Shown here: positions 25,276 through 33,454 of the stretch, piece by piece | How positions within the stretch are numbered: position 1 is the first letter of the stretch | Layout: every line of letters starts with the position of its first letter | Source of the DNA: Ignavibacteria bacterium RIFCSPLOWO2_12_FULL_56_21 | GTDB taxonomy: Bacteria; Bacteroidota; Ignavibacteria; UBA10030 | Length of the DNA: 33,454 nucleotides | Direction: 5' to 3' | Assembly (NCBI GenBank): GCA_001802945.1 | Contig: MHAK01000011.1 | Location: 1 to 33,454 of the forward strand | Translations under genes and position numbers: made by a program | Notes under the pieces: model-generated | The model's database searches: none | The model's input: the letters and a program-made list of their open reading frames with translations, nothing else | Told to the model about the DNA's origin: nothing

Positions 25276-26439
25276 TCAGCGCTGATATTCATTTAACCGT
25301 TGTTTGGCGATCGCGTCCCAGCTGAACAGGTCCCGCATTCTTCGCGCTCCAGCCTCGCCCATTCGTCGACGTATCGCCGCGTCTGCCAACGATGCGATCC
25401 GGTCGGCAAGACTGTTCGCATCACCTTCACGGTATGTCAACCCGTTTCCATCGATCCGTTCACTCGCCTGAACGTTGTCGCTGATGATGATCGGGAGGCC
25501 GCAGGCGGCAGCGTCGAGCTGGCTTGTCGACTCTTGACGCGGCCAAACTCCGATCTCGCAGGCACGATACAGGTCCGGAAGCTGGCGGGCCGGGACGAAC
25601 GGATGCACTACGCAGCCCTCTCGACCGCCGATCTCCTCGACCTCGGCCTGTGTTCCAGAGCCGATGATCAGAGACTTGAATCGCTTGTCCTTCCGGTGCA
25701 ACATTTCGACGGCCACTGAAAGGCATCGGGGGTCTTTGTCCGGATGGAATCGGCCGGAATAGACACAGACGATATCGTCATCTAGAAAACCGAGCCGTTG
25801 CCTCGCGGCCGCGCGAGATGATCTGTCCGTCTCGGTTCCGACAGGATGGAAGAGGTCAGTGTCGACTCCGAGCGGACAGAGCGTGATCTTGCCGGCAGGA
25901 TATCCGTAGACATGTGTCGCGATTTCCGCGACATCGGGAGCGATCGGAAAACACTGTTCACTGGCCGCACCGATGATCTTACCGGCAGTCCACCGGAATA
26001 TACTGAAGAACATCCTACCTTTCAGTCCGGGACGAAAGACCGAACGATGCATATGCTCTTCCAGGAATAATCGGTAGCCGAGCGTCGGCTTCCAGAACAC
26101 CGCCTGATACGTACTGAAAGATGGGATAACGAAAGTCTGCACGATGTCGGGTCGGATCTCACGAAGAACGTTCCCCAAGCCCCGGAGGGAGATCCCCTGC
26201 AACTCCGATCCATGTGGCAGCCGATGCAACACGAACCCGTTGAGCTCTTTCCTGCCGACGGCTTGTTTGCGGGGACCAAGGAAGGGCTCATAGGTCTCTC
26301 GGTAGTTCGGGAAATCCGGTTGGAGGTCTGACGTGACCACGTGCACTTCTGCGCCTTGACGGGCCAGCGCCTCCGGCAACAGGTTCTCCGCATAGCCCAT
26401 TTTTTCTGCGAACCAATCCGAGATGACAACAATACGCAT
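25276..26439 (-). CDS. Family 4 glycosyltransferase with altered EX7E region
   Basis: A 387-residue GT-B enzyme of family 4. It begins MRIVVISDWFAEKMGYAENL, has a Rossmann-like N-terminal domain with REIRPDIVQTF, and a C-terminal donor domain starting VCVYSGRFHPDKDPRCL. The usual EGFGLxxLEAMACG segment reads RQESTSQLDAAACGLPIIIS, so the second Glu is Asp. This still resembles an active enzyme but is unusual. The open frame starts earlier, at 26496, inside the upstream gene; ATG 26439 fits the family start and leaves an eight-base gap. It is probably a cytoplasmic-face transferase building a repeat unit. The substrate is unknown. Confidence 0.86.
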   Translation of the reverse strand: MRIVVISDWFAEKMGYAENLLPEALARQGAEVHVVTSDLQPDFPNYRETYEPFLGPRKQAVGRKELNGFVLHRLPHGSELQGISLRGLGNVLREIRPDIVQTFVIPSFSTYQAVFWKPTLGYRLFLEEHMHRSVFRPGLKGRMFFSIFRWTAGKIIGAASEQCFPIAPDVAEIATHVYGYPAGKITLCPLGVDTDLFHPVGTETDRSSRAAARQRLGFLDDDIVCVYSGRFHPDKDPRCLSVAVEMLHRKDKRFKSLIIGSGTQAEVEEIGGREGCVVHPFVPARQLPDLYRACEIGVWPRQESTSQLDAAACGLPIIISDNVQASERIDGNGLTYREGDANSLADRIASLADAAIRRRMGEAGARRMRDLFSWDAIAKQRLNEYQR

Positions 26440-26447
26440 GGGCGTGT

Positions 26448-27155
26448 TCAGGATTCGCGAAGATAGATATTGGTCTGCGAAATCCACCGATTGCATGGTG
26501 TCATTCCGCTGAATTGATGCGGCCGGAAATTCTCGAGATGCGATCCAATGCGGGACACATAGTAAGGACGTTCGGCATTATCGAGAATGAGTATCCCTCC
26601 TCTTCTCACCTTGGGCGCAGCATGGACGATGCACGAAGGCCGCGAACGTCCGTCAACAAGTACAATATCCAGCGATCCGTCCGTAACCGTGTCGATCTGG
26701 CGGACATACTCCTCAAATGTGTAACCGGTGAATTCGACCGCTTCCGAAGCGTAAGCTGCAGGGTCTGAAGGATCCGAGTTCTTGTCGGATTCGCTGCGAC
26801 GCATCGGCGGAGACAACCGGTACTCCACTGAGTTGTCAGGAGCGAGCTTTTTGTGCACGATCTCATACCACATCGGGTCATGCTCGACGGAGATCAAGGA
26901 AGTCTTATAGCGAAGCCAGTAAAACGTCGATCCGCCGCTTCCATATTCAAATACGTTCATCCCCGGACGGATGTACTCCTCGAGAAAATCGATCGCTCCG
27001 AACGTTATCCATGGCGAAGGGCGCTCCAGCAAGTAGTTCGGACGCAAGGATCGGAACCATTCCACGATATTCCTCGGCCGCTCTCCCCGTATAAGCATGT
27101 GGGAGGCGAAAACGACCGCTCCGATTCGTGATCTCATCCATGTATACGCAGACAT
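26448..27155 (-). CDS. Class I SAM-dependent methyltransferase-like protein
   Basis: About 235 residues. A nucleotide-binding loop reads MNVFEYGSGGSTFYWLRYKT, then ISVEHDPMWYEI, then a long loop, then LDIVLVDGRSRPSCIVHAA and GGILILDNAERPYY, which is the strand order of class I methyltransferases with an Asp/Asn-rich motif (as in the Methyltransf_24 type). It is placed between the flippase and a glycosyltransferase, so modification of a sugar is the natural guess. The start is uncertain: ATG 27155 (MSAYTWMRSR) leaves 13 bases after the flippase stop, while ATG 27215 would overlap the flippase by 47 bases. I took 27155. Confidence 0.75.
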   Translation of the reverse strand: MSAYTWMRSRIGAVVFASHMLIRGERPRNIVEWFRSLRPNYLLERPSPWITFGAIDFLEEYIRPGMNVFEYGSGGSTFYWLRYKTSLISVEHDPMWYEIVHKKLAPDNSVEYRLSPPMRRSESDKNSDPSDPAAYASEAVEFTGYTFEEYVRQIDTVTDGSLDIVLVDGRSRPSCIVHAAPKVRRGGILILDNAERPYYVSRIGSHLENFRPHQFSGMTPCNRWISQTNIYLRES

Positions 27156-27168
27156 TGCTTTTGTACAC

Positions 27169-28764
27169 CTATTCCGAAGCTTCGACGGACTTCGTCGAAC
27201 GTATGGATCGTACAAGACTCAGGACCGAGCGAGTGCGATCAGAACCTCCGGGAAGGAAATGTCCGATCGACAGAATACAGAAAGCGGTTACGGCCGCAGC
27301 AGCACCTCCCCACAATGTCAGCTCTCCCCAGGATGACGGTCCCATCCACGCATTTCGTGCAAGAGATCCGGCGCCGCCGAGGATCGTTGAAAGAAACAAT
27401 CCACCGAAAGCGGCCGAAAAGTACGACCGCCCGGGGATCCATGCACGGAAGACTGTTCGCCACATGGCTATCAGGATAACGGCATGGACGAGAGTTCCTC
27501 CAGCATATGCGATTGCCGCGCCGCTGAGCCCCAGAGGCGGGACCAACAATGCGCTTGCAACGACGACAATCGCTCCATTCATCATCGACATGCCTGCAAG
27601 CCATCTCCCCCGCTCGGTACCAAGAAGATAGAAGCTCGGGGCGGCAAAGAGACAACCGATGAATGAACCGATGCACATGATGCGGAGTGTTTCCGCTGCC
27701 ACGTTCGAAATCTCGCCTCCGACCCAGAGGCGAAGGAGATCCTGCGCAAAGATGGCAACAGGGACAAACATCGCACCGGCTGCGACGGAGACCAGCCACG
27801 TTGCATGTACCACGATCTCGGCCGCCTTCTTTCCCTCTCCCTTTCCAACCAGAGCGCTGACCTCCGGGAACAACACCTGACCGATCCTGTACGCGATCAT
27901 ATACAAGGTGTTGACCAGCTGCTGACACACATTATAGAATCCGATGCTCGTGACATTCAGGAGAATGCCCAGGAGCCAGCGCAGCGATTGCTGCGAGAGG
28001 ATGCTGCCCAGCATGTTCAACATTTGCCAGAAACCGAATGTCGTCGTCTGCCGTAAGGAGGCGCGCTCGAATGCCGGAATCAACGAAATGCCTCCCGAGA
28101 CCTTCATGCTCAACGCGATCCAGACGCCTGTCGCTGCTACAGAGGCTCCCGCCTGCGCACCGACAAATCCTGTCAATCCACCGCCGGACCAAAGAGCCGC
28201 AAGACCGCACAACAGAATGACGGCTTGCATAAGCGATGAGCCGACATTGAGGAGGTCGAATCGTTTGAACGCTGTCATCACTCCCGTCGGTGTTTGACGG
28301 ATCTGCGCCGCCATCCATAGAATTGCCGACAATCGCATCGCTCCGATCGCTTCATCATGATCGATCAGCGGTATGTCGAACACAGACCGGACGAGGAACG
28401 GAGCTATCGCGACAACCAGTCCTGTACCGACAATCCCGACAGCAATATTGAAGAACATTCCACTGGCGGCATATCGTGCTGCCCCGGCGCGGTCATCTTT
28501 TCCAAGACTTTCTGAAAGATACTTCACCGTCGCATCGGTCATGCCGAAGTCCAAAAGTCCCATGGGAGCGGCAATGCTTATCGCGAGCACAAAAATACCG
28601 TATGAGGAAGGTCCAAGCTCGCTAATGATGAACGGAACGGAAAAGAAGTTGAGAAGAATCATGAATCCCCACCCGAAGGAATGCCAGATGGAGTTTCGCA
28701 GGATCCGACGAGCAGTGGACTCAGGTCCAAGATCGTTCCCAGGCCCGCCCGATTCACTATTCAT
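27169..28764 (-). CDS. Wzx-type polysaccharide flippase (MATE/MOP superfamily)
   Basis: A 531-residue membrane protein with about 12-14 predicted helices (for example FGWGFMILLNFFSVPFIIS, AASGMFFNIAVGIVGTGLVV and LGLSGAAIAYAGGTLVHAVI). Early helices and the FGMTDATVKYLSESLGKDD loop match lipid-linked oligosaccharide flippases of the polysaccharide-transport family. It should move an undecaprenyl-linked repeat unit from cytoplasm to periplasm. No Wzy polymerase or chain-length gene is in the window. ATG 28764 has AGAGG seven bases upstream and overlaps the upstream GT4 gene by eight bases; a start at 28800 would overlap further. The last 25 residues are hydrophilic. Confidence 0.88.
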   Translation of the reverse strand: MNSESGGPGNDLGPESTARRILRNSIWHSFGWGFMILLNFFSVPFIISELGPSSYGIFVLAISIAAPMGLLDFGMTDATVKYLSESLGKDDRAGAARYAASGMFFNIAVGIVGTGLVVAIAPFLVRSVFDIPLIDHDEAIGAMRLSAILWMAAQIRQTPTGVMTAFKRFDLLNVGSSLMQAVILLCGLAALWSGGGLTGFVGAQAGASVAATGVWIALSMKVSGGISLIPAFERASLRQTTTFGFWQMLNMLGSILSQQSLRWLLGILLNVTSIGFYNVCQQLVNTLYMIAYRIGQVLFPEVSALVGKGEGKKAAEIVVHATWLVSVAAGAMFVPVAIFAQDLLRLWVGGEISNVAAETLRIMCIGSFIGCLFAAPSFYLLGTERGRWLAGMSMMNGAIVVVASALLVPPLGLSGAAIAYAGGTLVHAVILIAMWRTVFRAWIPGRSYFSAAFGGLFLSTILGGAGSLARNAWMGPSSWGELTLWGGAAAAVTAFCILSIGHFLPGGSDRTRSVLSLVRSIRSTKSVEASE

Positions 28765-29905
28765 TCGCGGGCCTCTCAGGACTCGTTGGAACGGTGTCAT
28801 TTAGTATCTCAGCATAGACCCCTTCAGTTGCAGTAACCATTCTCTCCTTGTCAAAGCGGTCATGCACCGTCGTGTAGGCATGTTCGACCAAATCCTTGCG
28901 AAGTGACTCGTCTTCGAGAGCGCGTAGTATGGCGGAAGATAGTGCGTCCCTGTTTGCGGGCGGAACGAGCAACCCACTTTGGGAATCTTCGATCACAGTC
29001 ATTACCCCGTCGACGGCTGTACTCACGATCGGGCAGCCCGAGGCCATAGCCTCCAATACGACGAGTGGAAGCCCTTCCCAAAGAGATGGAAGCACGAACA
29101 GGTCCATTTGAGCCAAAAGTTCCGGGATATCCAATCGAGTTCCAAGAAATCGGACGCTGTCGGCAATTTCCAAGGCGCGAGCGTGCGCAACAAGCGAATC
29201 ATGCTGCGGCCCATCGCCTGCGATCCAGAATTCCACATCCGGCCGTTCTCGAAGAACTGCCGCTGCGGCATCCAGGAAATGAACATGACCTTTTTGCACG
29301 TGCAATCTGCCGACCGTTCCGACGATCAATTTCTCCTGCGACGACCGGGACGAACGGGCTAACGCGGCCCGCTGCGAATACTCTGCGACGTCGATGCCGT
29401 TAAGAATGACGTGATTTCGCGCGCGCAGTGCGACGCGCGCTCTGAGTGCTAGTTCCGCATCGCTCTCCGACACGCAGATCGTGGCGTCAGTTCGCGATAC
29501 AAGCGCACGATCAGCCGCCCTGAATGCAGTTCGCTTGAACACGTTCCGAAAATGGAGATAGTGCAGTCCGTGGTACGTATGGACAACACCCCGCACGCCC
29601 GCGTTCCTTGCGGCGAGGCGTCCGTATACTCCAGCAAACCCCCCGTGCGTATGAACAATGTCGGGCTTCACGGACCGCACAACGCGAAGCGTCTCGTTCA
29701 TACTCGACCAAGAAATCCCCTTACTCAGCTGCATTGCGATGTGAGAAACGGGAATGCGGGAAAGTCGTTCGGGGAGAAAACCGGCAGGAGGGCAGGCGAC
29801 GAAAACTCGATGACCACGGACCGAGAGTCCGCTTGAAAGCAGGTAGACGTGCTGTTGACCGCCCCCAACGGTCGCTTCGTCGATCATCAGGAGTATGTTC
29901 GCCAT
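28757..29905 (-). CDS. Family 4 glycosyltransferase
   Basis: A 382-residue GT4 transferase. The N-terminal domain carries ATVGGGQQHVYLLSSGL (donor-loop Gly-rich) and VKPDIVHTHGGFAGVYGRLA; the C-terminal domain begins LIVGTVGRLHVQKGHVHFL and the nucleotide-sugar site is WEGLPLVVLEAMASGCPIV, a proper E-x7-E. It would add a hexose or similar residue in the cytoplasm. The open frame upstream of 29905 overlaps trpB and is non-homologous; ATG 29905 (MANILLMIDE) fits the family. It starts 11 bases after the trpB stop, where trpA would normally be, and overlaps the flippase by eight bases. Confidence 0.9.
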   Translation of the reverse strand: MANILLMIDEATVGGGQQHVYLLSSGLSVRGHRVFVACPPAGFLPERLSRIPVSHIAMQLSKGISWSSMNETLRVVRSVKPDIVHTHGGFAGVYGRLAARNAGVRGVVHTYHGLHYLHFRNVFKRTAFRAADRALVSRTDATICVSESDAELALRARVALRARNHVILNGIDVAEYSQRAALARSSRSSQEKLIVGTVGRLHVQKGHVHFLDAAAAVLRERPDVEFWIAGDGPQHDSLVAHARALEIADSVRFLGTRLDIPELLAQMDLFVLPSLWEGLPLVVLEAMASGCPIVSTAVDGVMTVIEDSQSGLLVPPANRDALSSAILRALEDESLRKDLVEHAYTTVHDRFDKERMVTATEGVYAEILNDTVPTSPERPANE

Positions 29906-29916
29906 GGGGGGAAATG

Positions 29917-31137
29917 TCACTTCAGCCGAAGAGCGTCGGCCACAGTCGCCAGATCCTTGTCCCCTCGTCCCGAAAGGTTGATGATAACGGTGCCGGTCAG
30001 GGTTCTTTTCTTCCCTTCTCTCATGACCCACGCAAGTGCATGTGCTGATTCCAGTGCCGGAATGATGCCTTCCTGCCTGGACAGTGCGGTGAGTCCGGCC
30101 AGAGCCTCGTCGTCTGTCACCGAAGTGTACTCCACAAATCCCTTTTCCTTCAGGTACGAATGTTCCGGTCCTACGCCGGGATAGTCGAGACCGGCAGAGA
30201 TGGAATGTGCGATCTGCACTTGCCCGTTCTCGTCCTGCAGGAGATATTGCATCGCTCCATGGAGGACTCCCGGCGTGCCGAGCGTCAACGACGCAGCGTG
30301 CCGACCCGACGCGAGTCCTTCCCCTGCCGCTTCGACGCCGACGAGCCGGATCCGGTCGTGTTCCTCGAGAAATGGATAGAATATCCCCATGGCGTTCGAG
30401 CCGCCGCCGACACAGGCCACGATCACATCGGGCAGTTTCCCTTCCGCCTCCAGGATCTGGTCGCGCGTCTCTTTTCCGATAACGCTCTGAAAATCACGCA
30501 CCATCATCGGATACGGATGCATGCCGACAACAGAGCCGATGATATAGAACGTGTCGCTCACATTCGTAACCCAGTCCCTGATCGCTTCGCTCGTTGCGTC
30601 TTTGAGCGTTCTGCTGCCGGTCGTGACACTCCGAACTTCCGCGCCCAGCAATTGCATGCGCGCGACATTTGGCGCCTGGCGGCGCATGTCCTCTTCCCCC
30701 ATATACACAACGCACGGGAGGCCGAACAACGCACACACGGAGGCAGTGGCAACACCGTGCTGCCCCGCTCCAGTCTCTGCAATGACGCGTGTTTTTCCCA
30801 TCCGCTTGGCCAGCAGGATCTGTCCAATAGTATTGTTGATCTTGTGGGCGCCGGTGTGACAGAGGTCTTCGCGCTTCAGGTACACCCGAAGTCCGCCCGC
30901 TTCTTTTCCATAACGCTCAGCCAGGAACAGCGGCGTCGGCCTTCCTGCGTATGTGCGCAGGCAGGAGGCGAGCTCCTTTTGGAAATCGGGGTCATTGCGG
31001 GCTTTCAGATATTCGCGTGTGAGCTCTTCGGCCGCCGGGATCAGCGTTTCGGGAATATATCGTCCGCCAAAGCGGCCAAAATGGCCGTCAACGTCGGGCA
31101 CATTTCCGAGATATCTATCCGGAGTTGTCGGACTCAT
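29917..31137 (-). CDS. trpB: Tryptophan synthase beta subunit
   Basis: A 406-residue TrpB of the standard (TrpB1) type. The PLP-binding Lys is K99 in [11 protein letters not shown], the phosphate loop is [12 protein letters not shown] and [12 protein letters not shown] lines the active site. It condenses indole with serine in the last step of tryptophan synthesis and normally works in a complex with TrpA. The ATG at 31137 overlaps the trpF stop as ATGA. Instead of trpA, the next gene is a glycosyltransferase 11 bases on. TrpA must be encoded elsewhere, or indole must be supplied otherwise. Confidence 0.97.
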   Translation of the reverse strand: MSPTTPDRYLGNVPDVDGHFGRFGGRYIPETLIPAAEELTREYLKARNDPDFQKELASCLRTYAGRPTPLFLAERYGKEAGGLRVYLKREDLCHTGAHKINNTIGQILLAKRMGKTRVIAETGAGQHGVATASVCALFGLPCVVYMGEEDMRRQAPNVARMQLLGAEVRSVTTGSRTLKDATSEAIRDWVTNVSDTFYIIGSVVGMHPYPMMVRDFQSVIGKETRDQILEAEGKLPDVIVACVGGGSNAMGIFYPFLEEHDRIRLVGVEAAGEGLASGRHAASLTLGTPGVLHGAMQYLLQDENGQVQIAHSISAGLDYPGVGPEHSYLKEKGFVEYTSVTDDEALAGLTALSRQEGIIPALESAHALAWVMREGKKRTLTGTVIINLSGRGDKDLATVADALRLK

Positions 31138-31772
31138 TGCGGTTCAACCGAGAGATACGCGTTACGGGCGCGGGAAATGAAGTCTCGCAACTTCGCCGGA
31201 TGTTTTTTCCCCGGGTGCATTTCGACGCCGCTACTCACATCCACCCCGTATGGCCGCACAAACTTCACCGCAGGCTCAATATTGTCCGGGTCCAGCCCTC
31301 CCGAGAGTATGATTCGTCCGTACCGTTTTGCCTGCACCGCGACATTCCAATCGAATGTTTTCCCCGTTCCGCCATATGCGCCTTCTTTATACGTGTCCAG
31401 CAGGAAGGCATCCACAAGGTAGTTCTGCATGGTTTCCACGTCAAAACCGGGACGGACCCGGAAGACCTTGATGATGTTGAATTCATAGTCGACGAGATCA
31501 TCCGGCCCTTCGTCCCCCGTCAGCTGAACAGCGCTCAGGCTGACCAAACGGGCTGTGTCCACAATCTCTCGGGAGTCGGCATGGACGAACACGCCGATCT
31601 TCGAAAGATGCTCCGGAAGTTGACGCGCTATTTCCACGGCGTGCTCTGGCGATATATACCGCTCGCTTCCTTTGTGGAATATGAACCCGACTGCGTTCGC
31701 GCCAAGTTCCGACGCCAAACGAGCATCGTCGAGGTTCGTTATTCCGCAGATCTTAATGAAGAGTTCCTGCAT
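31134..31772 (-). CDS. trpF: Phosphoribosylanthranilate isomerase
   Basis: A 212-residue TIM-barrel isomerase of normal length. The catalytic Cys is C9 in [14 protein letters not shown], the general acid Asp is in [22 protein letters not shown]-like context, and [10 protein letters not shown] with VSSGVE binds the phosphate. It converts phosphoribosylanthranilate to CdRP, the substrate of TrpC. The ATG at 31772 lies 20 bases inside the end of trpC; an upstream reading to 31835 is non-homologous. The stop overlaps trpB. Gene order is trpC-trpF-trpB. Confidence 0.95.
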   Translation of the reverse strand: MQELFIKICGITNLDDARLASELGANAVGFIFHKGSERYISPEHAVEIARQLPEHLSKIGVFVHADSREIVDTARLVSLSAVQLTGDEGPDDLVDYEFNIIKVFRVRPGFDVETMQNYLVDAFLLDTYKEGAYGGTGKTFDWNVAVQAKRYGRIILSGGLDPDNIEPAVKFVRPYGVDVSSGVEMHPGKKHPAKLRDFISRARNAYLSVEPQ

Positions 31773-32550
31773 GGTCCGGGTTTCGCATAGTTCGGATAGT
31801 CTGGGCCCGGTCTCCCGACCGGACGATCCCTTCACCTACAAGCAGTGCGTCGAATCCGGCCGCAAACATTCGATGGGCATCTGTGGTGTTTCGAATGCCG
31901 CTTTCTGCCACCGCTATCGCGTCAACCCTGATAAGCGACCGCATTCGCTCCGCCTTGCTCAAATCCACCTTAAAACTCTCCAGGTCCCTGTTGTTGATGC
32001 CAATGATCGAGGCCCCTAGTCGGTTAGCCCGTTCGATCTCCTGTTCCGTATGCGTTTCGACCAAAATGTCCATATTCCACTTCTTTGCAGCTTCGAAAAG
32101 TCTGTGCAATTCAGCATCGTTGAGAATGCGCACAATCAGCAGGATAGCATCCGCTCCCATCGCCCTCGATTCCACAACCTGTCGTTCGTCCAGCACAAAA
32201 TCCTTCCGCAAAACGGGGAGCGAACACGACCCTCGTGCTGCACGCAGGTCCTGATCACTTCCGCCAAAGAAGGGGGAATCGGTGAGGACAGATAACGCCG
32301 CCGCCCCGCCAGCAGCGTACTCTTGGGCTATCACCGGGATGGATATGTCATCGGCTATGACCCCCCTGGATGGAGAAGCACGCTTGATCTCGGCTATAAT
32401 CGTGCGCGACCCCTTTCGCAACGCCGTGGCGAATCCCCGGACGGAGCTCGCCTCAATCGCCGCCCGCTCCAATTCGTCGACGCGTTTCGACCTGCGCAGC
32501 TCGTCGATCTCCAACCGCTTGCTGCGGAGAATATTCACCAGTGTATTCAC
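31753..32550 (-). CDS. trpC: Indole-3-glycerol phosphate synthase
   Basis: A 265-residue TIM-barrel enzyme. The catalytic Lys residues are K56 in IIAEIKRASPSRG and K117 in VLRKDF; INNRDLESF and AVAESGIRN carry the phosphate- and substrate-binding residues. It closes CdRP to indole-glycerol phosphate. The start codon is GTG at 32550, and it overlaps the upstream CorC-like stop as GTGA, so translation is probably coupled to that gene. No trpE, trpG or trpD lies upstream in the window, so the tryptophan pathway is split on the chromosome. The last 20 bases overlap trpF. Confidence 0.96.
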   Translation of the reverse strand: MNTLVNILRSKRLEIDELRRSKRVDELERAAIEASSVRGFATALRKGSRTIIAEIKRASPSRGVIADDISIPVIAQEYAAGGAAALSVLTDSPFFGGSDQDLRAARGSCSLPVLRKDFVLDERQVVESRAMGADAILLIVRILNDAELHRLFEAAKKWNMDILVETHTEQEIERANRLGASIIGINNRDLESFKVDLSKAERMRSLIRVDAIAVAESGIRNTTDAHRMFAAGFDALLVGEGIVRSGDRAQTIRTMRNPDHAGTLH

Positions 32551-33398
32551 GAAACTTGTTCCTGTTCCGCATCCGTACGGGGTTGACGTGCTACGCGCAC
32601 CTGGCGGATGCGTCTGGCCGTCTTACTCACGATCGTGAATACAAAATCGCCATACCGAATCTCGTCGTTCGTTTCCGGAAGTCTGCCTGAGGCTTTTTGC
32701 AGAAATCCGGCGAGCGTTTCGTAGTCTGCGGTCTCGGGGATGTCGGCCTGGAACTGTTCATTGAAGAGCCCGACCTTGATCGTCCCCTCGACATACGTCT
32801 TTCCACCGGATGTGGTCACAGGCCCGCGTTGTACTTCGTCATATTCGTCATGGATCTCGCCGACAATCTCTTCAATGATATCTTCCATGGTCACCAACCC
32901 CTCTGTCCCGCCGAATTCATCGACGACGATACCCATGTGTACTTTGTGAGCCTGGAATTCCCGGAGAAGTTCGCTGATTTTCTTCGACTCCGGGACGAAC
33001 AACGGCGGCCGGATAATGTCTTCGAGAATGATGAGGTTTCGGTGCTCCAGGAGGCTTAACAGATCCTTCGTGTAGATGACGCCTGAGATCGTGTCGAGCG
33101 TTCCCCGATAGACCGGCATTCGTGAATATCCCTCCTCGATCACTTTGTGTATCAATTGCTCCGGAGGGAAGGCAATGTCAACTGCTACGATATCGGGCCG
33201 CGGCACCATGATCTCTTTGACGGTGATGTCGGAGAATTCCAGAAGGCTCCGGATCAGTTCATGTTCAGTCTTGTCGATCGCTCCGCTGAGCGTGCCCGCA
33301 TCTATCACAAGCTTGAGCTCCTCTTCGGAGATGTCGGCCTGAGAGATACCGCTCCGGATGAGCAGTCGCTTGAGCAGGTCTTTGATGCGCTTGATCAT
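32547..33398 (-). CDS. CBS-domain protein of the CorC/HlyC (YbeX) type
   Basis: A 283-residue soluble protein like E. coli CorC/YbeX (292). A short basic N-terminus is followed by two CBS domains, about 62-120 (EIMVPRPDIVAVD...ISGVIYTKDLLSLL) and 125-185 (HKVHMGIVVDEFGGTEGLVT), and a CorC_HlyC domain (about 200-270). No DUF21 membrane domain is present, so this is not the long CNNM form. The family binds nucleotides or acts in Mg/Co handling or ribosome-related processes; the role here is unsure. The ATG at 33398 overlaps an upstream stop (ATGA). In many genomes ybeY precedes this gene. Confidence 0.88.
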   Translation of the reverse strand: MIKRIKDLLKRLLIRSGISQADISEEELKLVIDAGTLSGAIDKTEHELIRSLLEFSDITVKEIMVPRPDIVAVDIAFPPEQLIHKVIEEGYSRMPVYRGTLDTISGVIYTKDLLSLLEHRNLIILEDIIRPPLFVPESKKISELLREFQAHKVHMGIVVDEFGGTEGLVTMEDIIEEIVGEIHDEYDEVQRGPVTTSGGKTYVEGTIKVGLFNEQFQADIPETADYETLAGFLQKASGRLPETNDEIRYGDFVFTIVSKTARRIRQVRVARQPRTDAEQEQVS

Positions 33399-33454
33399 GC
33401 GTCCGACCTTGAGGCATCCGACCAGCGATTGAGCGTTCGGAGGGCATTTCCGGT
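33395..33454 (-). CDS. C-terminal fragment of an unidentified upstream gene
   Basis: Nineteen codons (TGNALRTLNRWSDASRSDA) run from the right edge to a TGA at 33395-33397 that overlaps the next ATG as ATGA. The overlap pattern matches all its neighbours, so it is probably the end of the first visible gene of the operon. Context (often ybeY or another membrane/RNA-processing gene before corC) is only a hint; the fragment is too short to name. Confidence 0.4.
   Translation of the reverse strand, partial: TGNALRTLNRWSDASRSDA

Noticed and set aside
19618-29905. Defence island or secondary-metabolite cluster
   Set aside because: Gene families (GT2, GT4, flippase, FdtA, DegT) point to surface polysaccharide; no nuclease, toxin, NRPS or PKS gene is present.
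30160-31422. Plus-strand open frame of 420 codons
   Set aside because: It is antisense to trpB and trpF, both certain; composition is Arg/His/Ser-rich as expected for a shadow frame.

Overview
The window reads as a piece of a bacterial chromosome, moderately GC-rich, in which every protein gene and both tRNAs lie on the minus strand. The DUF3098-type membrane protein, LolCDE-like lipoprotein export genes, a secreted protein with starch-binding-like domains, an outer-membrane-type protein ending in Phe, weak or absent Shine-Dalgarno sites in places and short intergenic repeats together suggest a Gram-negative of the Bacteroidota/Chlorobiota/Ignavibacteriota side. That placement is an inference from gene content, not a phylogenetic result.

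Layout in the direction of transcription (right to left). 33454-29917: the tail of an unidentified gene, a CBS/CorC-type protein, then trpC, trpF and trpB. 29905-20224: ten surface-polysaccharide genes (two GT4 glycosyltransferases, a Wzx-type flippase, three methyltransferase-like proteins, a GT8-like transferase, an FdtA/QdtA-type sugar ketoisomerase with its DegT/DnrJ aminotransferase, and a GT2 enzyme). 20217-17423: nadD and glgB, followed by tRNA-Arg(CCU). From 33454 to 17423 no gap exceeds about 15 bases, and many junctions are ATGA, GTGA or TGATG overlaps, so amino-acid, glycan, NAD and glycogen genes sit in one possible transcription unit. trpA does not follow trpB.

16981-11315: proS, then dnaE and trxA as a close pair. 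11021-8717: aspS, whose His-Gly signature suggests a non-discriminating enzyme, overlapping a small outer-membrane-like protein. 8629-2561: a second tightly coupled run, AtuA-like large protein, AtuA-like small protein, prfB without the usual frameshift, two LolC/LolE permeases and LolD, closed by a strong terminator.

2371-1: DUF3098 protein, tRNA-Lys(UUU), a short unknown protein with a possible frameshift-appended basic tail, and the 5' part of a secreted starch-binding-like protein that continues past the left edge. A 14-base palindrome, RTGAGNATTCTCAC, occurs three times around that last gene. Gaps between operons carry several repeat types. No CRISPR array, insertion sequence or phage gene was seen. 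The less ordinary features are the glycan cluster embedded in a housekeeping unit, the palindrome family, the possible recoding site and the palindromic intergenic elements.
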